From: Wenyingzhuangia sp.
Lineage (GTDB): Bacteria; Bacteroidota; Bacteroidia; Flavobacteriales; Flavobacteriaceae
Length of the DNA: 64,000 bases
Direction of reading: 5' to 3'
Assembly: GCA_020628175.1 (NCBI GenBank)
Contig: JAHDFK010000003.1
Span: 62,001-126,000 of the forward strand
Position 1 is the first letter of the stretch. Every line of letters starts with the position of its first letter. The notes beneath the pieces are model-generated. The model ran no database searches and was not told where the DNA came from. It was given only the letters and a program-made list of their open reading frames with translations. Positions 60,143-64,000 of this stretch are shown in pieces. A program made the position numbers and the translations under genes.

Positions 60143-63100
60143 ATGTCAATAAATAAAACATACAAAACAACTTGCTCCTATTGTGGTGTTGGTTGCGGAA
60201 TCATCGTTGATAAAGATTCTAAAGGAACATTAAAAGTTACAGGTGACCCTGACCATCCCGTAAACAAAGGAATGCTTTGTTCTAAAGGGATGAACTTACA
60301 TTATGTTGCGCAAGACACAACAGACCGCATTCTATATCCTCAAATGAAGTGGAGTAAAAATCATCCCTTAAAAAAAGTATCTTGGGATACCGCTTTTAAT
60401 AGGGCTGCTTCTGTTTTTAAGAGTATTATTAAAAAACATGGACCTGATAGTGTTGGTTTTTACGTATCTGGACAATGTTTAACCGAAGAATACTACTTAG
60501 TTAACAAATTAGCCAAAGGTTTTATAGGTACAAATAATGTTGACACCAACTCTCGACTTTGTATGAGCTCTGCAGTTGTAGGATACAAAAAAACATTGGG
60601 TGAAGATTCTGTGCCTATTGCTTATGCAGATATTGAACTTGCAGATACCTTTTTAATTACAGGAGCAAACCCTGCTTGGTGTCATCCTATTTTATTTAGA
60701 AGATTAGAAGCTCACAAAGAAGCCAATCCAGACACCAAAATTATTGTTGTCGACCCTCGTAAAACACAAACTGCAGCATTAGCTGACTTGCATTTACAAA
60801 TTAAGCAAGGAACAGATGTTCTATTGAACAACGCCATTGTTCGAGAATTGATTGAAACGGGTAAAACTGATGAAGAGTTTATTCAAAAATACACGAACAA
60901 TTTTGACGATGTAAAAAAACAAGTTTTTGAAACTTCTTTAGAGGATGCGGCACAACATTGTGACATTTCTATTGATGATATTAAACTTGCTGCAAAATAC
61001 ATTGGTGATGCCAAAGGTTTTATTAGTATGTGGACCATGGGATTGAACCAAAGTATTATTGGTGTTGATAAAAACGTATCGCTCTTAAACATATCTTTAG
61101 TTACAGGACAAATAGGAAAACCTGGTTCTGGACCTTTTTCTTTAACCGGACAACCCAATGCTATGGGAGGTCGTGAAGTTGGAGGAATGGCAAATTTACT
61201 GGCAGTACACAAAGACCTTAACAACCCAGAACACAGAAAAGAAGTTTCTGATTTTTGGGGAAGTAATCCTATCAATCCGAAACCAGGCTACACAGCTACA
61301 AAAATGTTTGATGCACTTGACAAAGGAGACTTAAAAGCTATTTGGATTATTTGTACCAACCCAGTAGTAAGTTTACCCAATGCTAACAAAATAGAAAGAG
61401 CGCTTAAAAAAGCCAAGTTTGTAGTTGTACAAGATATTTCAAATCATTCTGAAACCACAAAATATGCAGATTTATTACTACCTGCAGCAGGATGGTTAGA
61501 GAAAGAAGGAACAATGACAAATTCTGAACGTAGAATTTCTTACCTAGAAAAAGGAATTGAGCCTCCTGGAGAAGCAATGCCAGATGCTGAAATTTTATGG
61601 AAATTTGGACAAGCAATGAACTTTAAAGGTTTTGATTTTAACGATGCCGAAGAAGTATATAACGAGTATTGTCAAATGACCAAAGGTACAAATATTGACA
61701 TTACCGGTTTAACTTACCAAAAACTAAAGAATAAAGGAACAATTCAATGGCCAGTTCCTACAGCTGATAGCGAAGGAACACCACGTTTATTTACAGACAA
61801 TAAATTTTACACACCCGATGGTAAAGCCAACTTTAACACGGCAGTAAATATTTACAACCAATCGGAACAACCTACAGAGGAATTTCCTTTTATTTTAAAT
61901 TCAGGTCGAATTAGAGACCAATGGCACACACGTACCAAAACAGGAAAAGTAAAACGTTTACTAACACACATAGAAGGTCCTTATGTAGAAATGCACGAGC
62001 AAGATGCAGCTGCTAAAAATATAAAAGATGGAGACATTGTAACCGTTAGTAACCAAAGAGGAACTACAAGAGTAAAAGCGGTTGTAAACAAAGACATTAA
62101 AAAAGGATCTATATTTATGCCAATGCACTTTGGTAAAATTGCAGACAATTCTTTTGGACGTGTTAACAATTTAACCAACGAGTTGATAGATCCTATTTCT
62201 AGCGAACCCGATTTTAAACACGCAGTCGCTCAGGTTACCAAATACAAAAAAGAAAAGCAAAAAATTTGTTTGATTGGTGCAGGTTCTGCATCGTACAGAT
62301 TTATACAAACCTATAGAGAACACAATAGAGAAGATCAACTAGATGTATTCTCTTTAGAACCTTACCCTTTTTACAACAGAGTAATGCTACCCGAATACAT
62401 TAACGAAGAAATGACTTGGGAACAATTACAAAAAATTAAAAAAGGAGAGTTAGAAAAACTTGACGTTAACCTACACGCAAGTTGTAGTATCCAAAAAATC
62501 AACAGAGAAGAAAAAACAATTGTTGATAGCAATGGAAAAACGCATAGTTATGATATTTTAATTATGGCTACAGGAAGTAGAGCTTTTATTCCTAAAGACA
62601 TAAGACTAGACATACCTGGTTCTTTTACCATGCGTACAAAGAAAGATGCAGATGATTTAAAGGCACACCTAGAAAAAACAGGATTGCCAGAAAACGAACA
62701 GCATGTAACCATTGTTGGAGGAGGATTACTTGGACTTGAACTTGCTGCTTCGCTATCTAAAATAGACATCAAATCGAGCATTATACAACGTGCAAACCGA
62801 TTGATGGAACGTCAGTTAGATTTGGTTTCTAGTAGACTTTTAGGACAAGATGTTGCCGAAAGAGGTATTCAAGTACACTACAATAACGAAGTAGATACCG
62901 TTTTTGAAACAGCGAATGAAACAGCTTTAGAAGTTCGTTTAAAAACGGGTAAAATTATAAAAACCAATGCCATTGTATATGCTATTGGTACCATTCCTAA
63001 TATTGAATTGGCCAGAGCCGTAAAACTAAATTGCGGTAGAGGTGTTGAGGTGAACCAATATTTACAATCTAGCGACCCAAGTATATTTGCTTTGGGAGAG

Positions 63101-63673
63101 ATTGCGCAATTTGGAGGATGGCTATTTGGAATTACATCTGCGGCAGAACAACAAGCCGATATTGCCGCTAAATATATTTTAGGTGATTTAGGAAGTATCT
63201 ACAACGGATCTGTATTGATGAACATCTTAAAGTTCGAACACTTAGATTTGTGTAGTATTGGTAATATCGAAATCCCTAAAGACGACAGTTCGTATGAGCA
63301 AATTATTTTAACCGATGAACGCAAGCGTTATTACAAAAAATGCGTTGTAAAAGACGATGTCTTGGTGGGTGCTGTTTTAATGGGAGATAAAAAAGAATTT
63401 GCAGAATTTAAAGCACTTATAGAAGATAAAGTTGAACTTTCTGACAAACGAGACGAATTACTACGTGGTAGTGGTGGCGGAGAACCTGTCTTAGGAAAAC
63501 TTGTTTGCTCATGTAGTCAGGTAGGTGATGGTAACTTAAAACAAACCATTGCAGCCGGTTGTAACGACTTTGCGGAGCTTTGTAAAACTACAGGTGCTGG
63601 ATTAGGTTGCGGAAGCTGTAAGCCAGAAGTAAGAGATATTTTAAAAGAAGAATTAACAACAATTAATGCTTAG
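60143..63673 (+). CDS. nasA: Assimilatory nitrate reductase fused to NirB-like flavoprotein and BFD domains
   Basis: An 1176-residue protein. Residues 1-700 form a molybdopterin oxidoreductase: CSYCGVGCGIIV with MLCSKG gives the four Cys for [4Fe-4S], and TGQPNAMGGREVGGMANL and NSGRIRDQWHTRTKTG mark the pterin region. From about 710 an FAD/NAD(P) domain follows (ICLIGAGSASYRFIQTYREH, VTIVGGGLLGLELAASL). The end is a BFD-like [2Fe-2S] domain (VCSCSQVGDGNL, GLGCGSCKPEV). One chain thus has its own reductase. Standard NasA lacks the flavin part. Confidence 0.93.
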   Translation: MSINKTYKTTCSYCGVGCGIIVDKDSKGTLKVTGDPDHPVNKGMLCSKGMNLHYVAQDTTDRILYPQMKWSKNHPLKKVSWDTAFNRAASVFKSIIKKHGPDSVGFYVSGQCLTEEYYLVNKLAKGFIGTNNVDTNSRLCMSSAVVGYKKTLGEDSVPIAYADIELADTFLITGANPAWCHPILFRRLEAHKEANPDTKIIVVDPRKTQTAALADLHLQIKQGTDVLLNNAIVRELIETGKTDEEFIQKYTNNFDDVKKQVFETSLEDAAQHCDISIDDIKLAAKYIGDAKGFISMWTMGLNQSIIGVDKNVSLLNISLVTGQIGKPGSGPFSLTGQPNAMGGREVGGMANLLAVHKDLNNPEHRKEVSDFWGSNPINPKPGYTATKMFDALDKGDLKAIWIICTNPVVSLPNANKIERALKKAKFVVVQDISNHSETTKYADLLLPAAGWLEKEGTMTNSERRISYLEKGIEPPGEAMPDAEILWKFGQAMNFKGFDFNDAEEVYNEYCQMTKGTNIDITGLTYQKLKNKGTIQWPVPTADSEGTPRLFTDNKFYTPDGKANFNTAVNIYNQSEQPTEEFPFILNSGRIRDQWHTRTKTGKVKRLLTHIEGPYVEMHEQDAAAKNIKDGDIVTVSNQRGTTRVKAVVNKDIKKGSIFMPMHFGKIADNSFGRVNNLTNELIDPISSEPDFKHAVAQVTKYKKEKQKICLIGAGSASYRFIQTYREHNREDQLDVFSLEPYPFYNRVMLPEYINEEMTWEQLQKIKKGELEKLDVNLHASCSIQKINREEKTIVDSNGKTHSYDILIMATGSRAFIPKDIRLDIPGSFTMRTKKDADDLKAHLEKTGLPENEQHVTIVGGGLLGLELAASLSKIDIKSSIIQRANRLMERQLDLVSSRLLGQDVAERGIQVHYNNEVDTVFETANETALEVRLKTGKIIKTNAIVYAIGTIPNIELARAVKLNCGRGVEVNQYLQSSDPSIFALGEIAQFGGWLFGITSAAEQQADIAAKYILGDLGSIYNGSVLMNILKFEHLDLCSIGNIEIPKDDSSYEQIILTDERKRYYKKCVVKDDVLVGAVLMGDKKEFAEFKALIEDKVELSDKRDELLRGSGGGEPVLGKLVCSCSQVGDGNLKQTIAAGCNDFAELCKTTGAGLGCGSCKPEVRDILKEELTTINA

Positions 63674-63677
63674 TAAA

Positions 63678-64000
63678 ATGCCTACAACATTAAAAAGAAT
63701 TTTTATTAAAGGTGGAGTAACAACTCCTAACGAATTAAAGCAAGTTACACAATTAGCAAAAGCTTTAAATTTAGACAGCATTAGTTTTGGCTCTAGACAA
63801 GATATTTTACTTCCTGTAAAAGAAAACCAAGAACACCTTCTTAAAACCTATTTCCCTCAGTTTAAACAAGACGTAGAGGAAAACCATAAATTTCACAATA
63901 TTGTTTCATCTTATGTGTCTGCAGATGCCTTTGATCAAACAGGTTGGTTAAGTTCTACTACCTATTTGTATTTACACGAAGAATTTAAATACAATCCTAC
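63678..64000 (+). CDS. Nitrite/sulfite-reductase-like half-domain protein, cut by window edge
   Basis: A reading frame from ATG at 63678 open to the edge (107 codons). It shows FIKGGVTTPNELKQVTQLAKALNLDSISFGSRQDILLPV, the half domain of nitrite/sulfite reductases. It begins 4 bp after nasA, so it is in the same operon. In related genomes I recall a larger protein with a rubredoxin part here; this cannot be tested because the rest is missing. Confidence 0.75.
   Translation, partial: MPTTLKRIFIKGGVTTPNELKQVTQLAKALNLDSISFGSRQDILLPVKENQEHLLKTYFPQFKQDVEENHKFHNIVSSYVSADAFDQTGWLSSTTYLYLHEEFKYNP

Overview
The window is a piece of a chromosome from a marine-type flavobacterium (Bacteroidota, Flavobacteriaceae). 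Signs of this are the low-GC DNA, the absence of Shine-Dalgarno leaders, repeated flavobacterial -7 boxes of the form TAnnTTTG, and core genes in family-typical form (ferredoxin-type sulfite reductase, PID-CTERM protein, DUF3098, RND pump operon, TrxR-like ferredoxin reductase). The species cannot be named from this sequence alone.

Layout. 1-2.1 kb: core genes (pdxA, ribE, a PID-CTERM protein). 2.1-20.4 kb: an integrative element of about 18.3 kb inserted in a CAT-anticodon tRNA gene. It has a 45-bp tRNA-derived duplication at its ends, a tyrosine integrase, an excisionase-like HTH protein, a possible replication initiator, an AAA ATPase, DUF3871, RadC-like and PcfJ-like proteins. Its cargo is a complete QatABCD anti-phage locus (10.2-14.8 kb), a four-gene TerB / coiled-coil membrane / vWA / anchored-domain operon divergent from an XRE regulator with paired TGTCA-N4-TGACA operators (5.4-9.0 kb), and an unrecognised gene at the end distal to the integrase. 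20.5-36.6 kb: core genes: polyprenyl synthase, a TetR-controlled RND efflux operon, recX, truB, uppP, ftsX, rbfA, an ABC permease, dusB, ferredoxin. 36.9-46.3 kb: an assimilatory sulfate operon (DUF2061, cysH, cysD, cysN, sulfite reductase, siroheme genes, ferredoxin reductase), with an Rrf2 regulator upstream. 46.4-64 kb: a nitrate/nitrite assimilation cluster (nirD, nirB, Crp/Fnr regulator, NrtA/B/C/D-type transporter, porin, globin, haem and cytochrome proteins, nitrate reductase fusion).

How it works together. In the sulfur operon, sulfate is activated by CysDN and reduced by CysH and a ferredoxin-dependent sulfite reductase. Siroheme synthesis and the ferredoxin/reductase pair are encoded alongside. 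Three copies of CCTAC-N7-GTAGG mark a probable Rrf2 regulon. In the nitrogen cluster, nitrate enters through an outer-membrane porin and an ABC transporter, is reduced by a NasA-flavoprotein-BFD fusion, and nitrite goes to NirBD. A shared 16-bp motif, TACGTA-N3-ATACTTA, lies before four nitrate transcription units and is probably the site of the neighbouring Crp/Fnr protein.

The best candidates for something undescribed are the TerB/vWA operon, the tRNA half-exchange with a compensated T-stem base pair, the two regulons readable from their operators, and the DUF3365/membrane/flavoprotein/five-haem gene group beside the nitrate reductase. All functions rest on reading motifs by eye; no database search was run.
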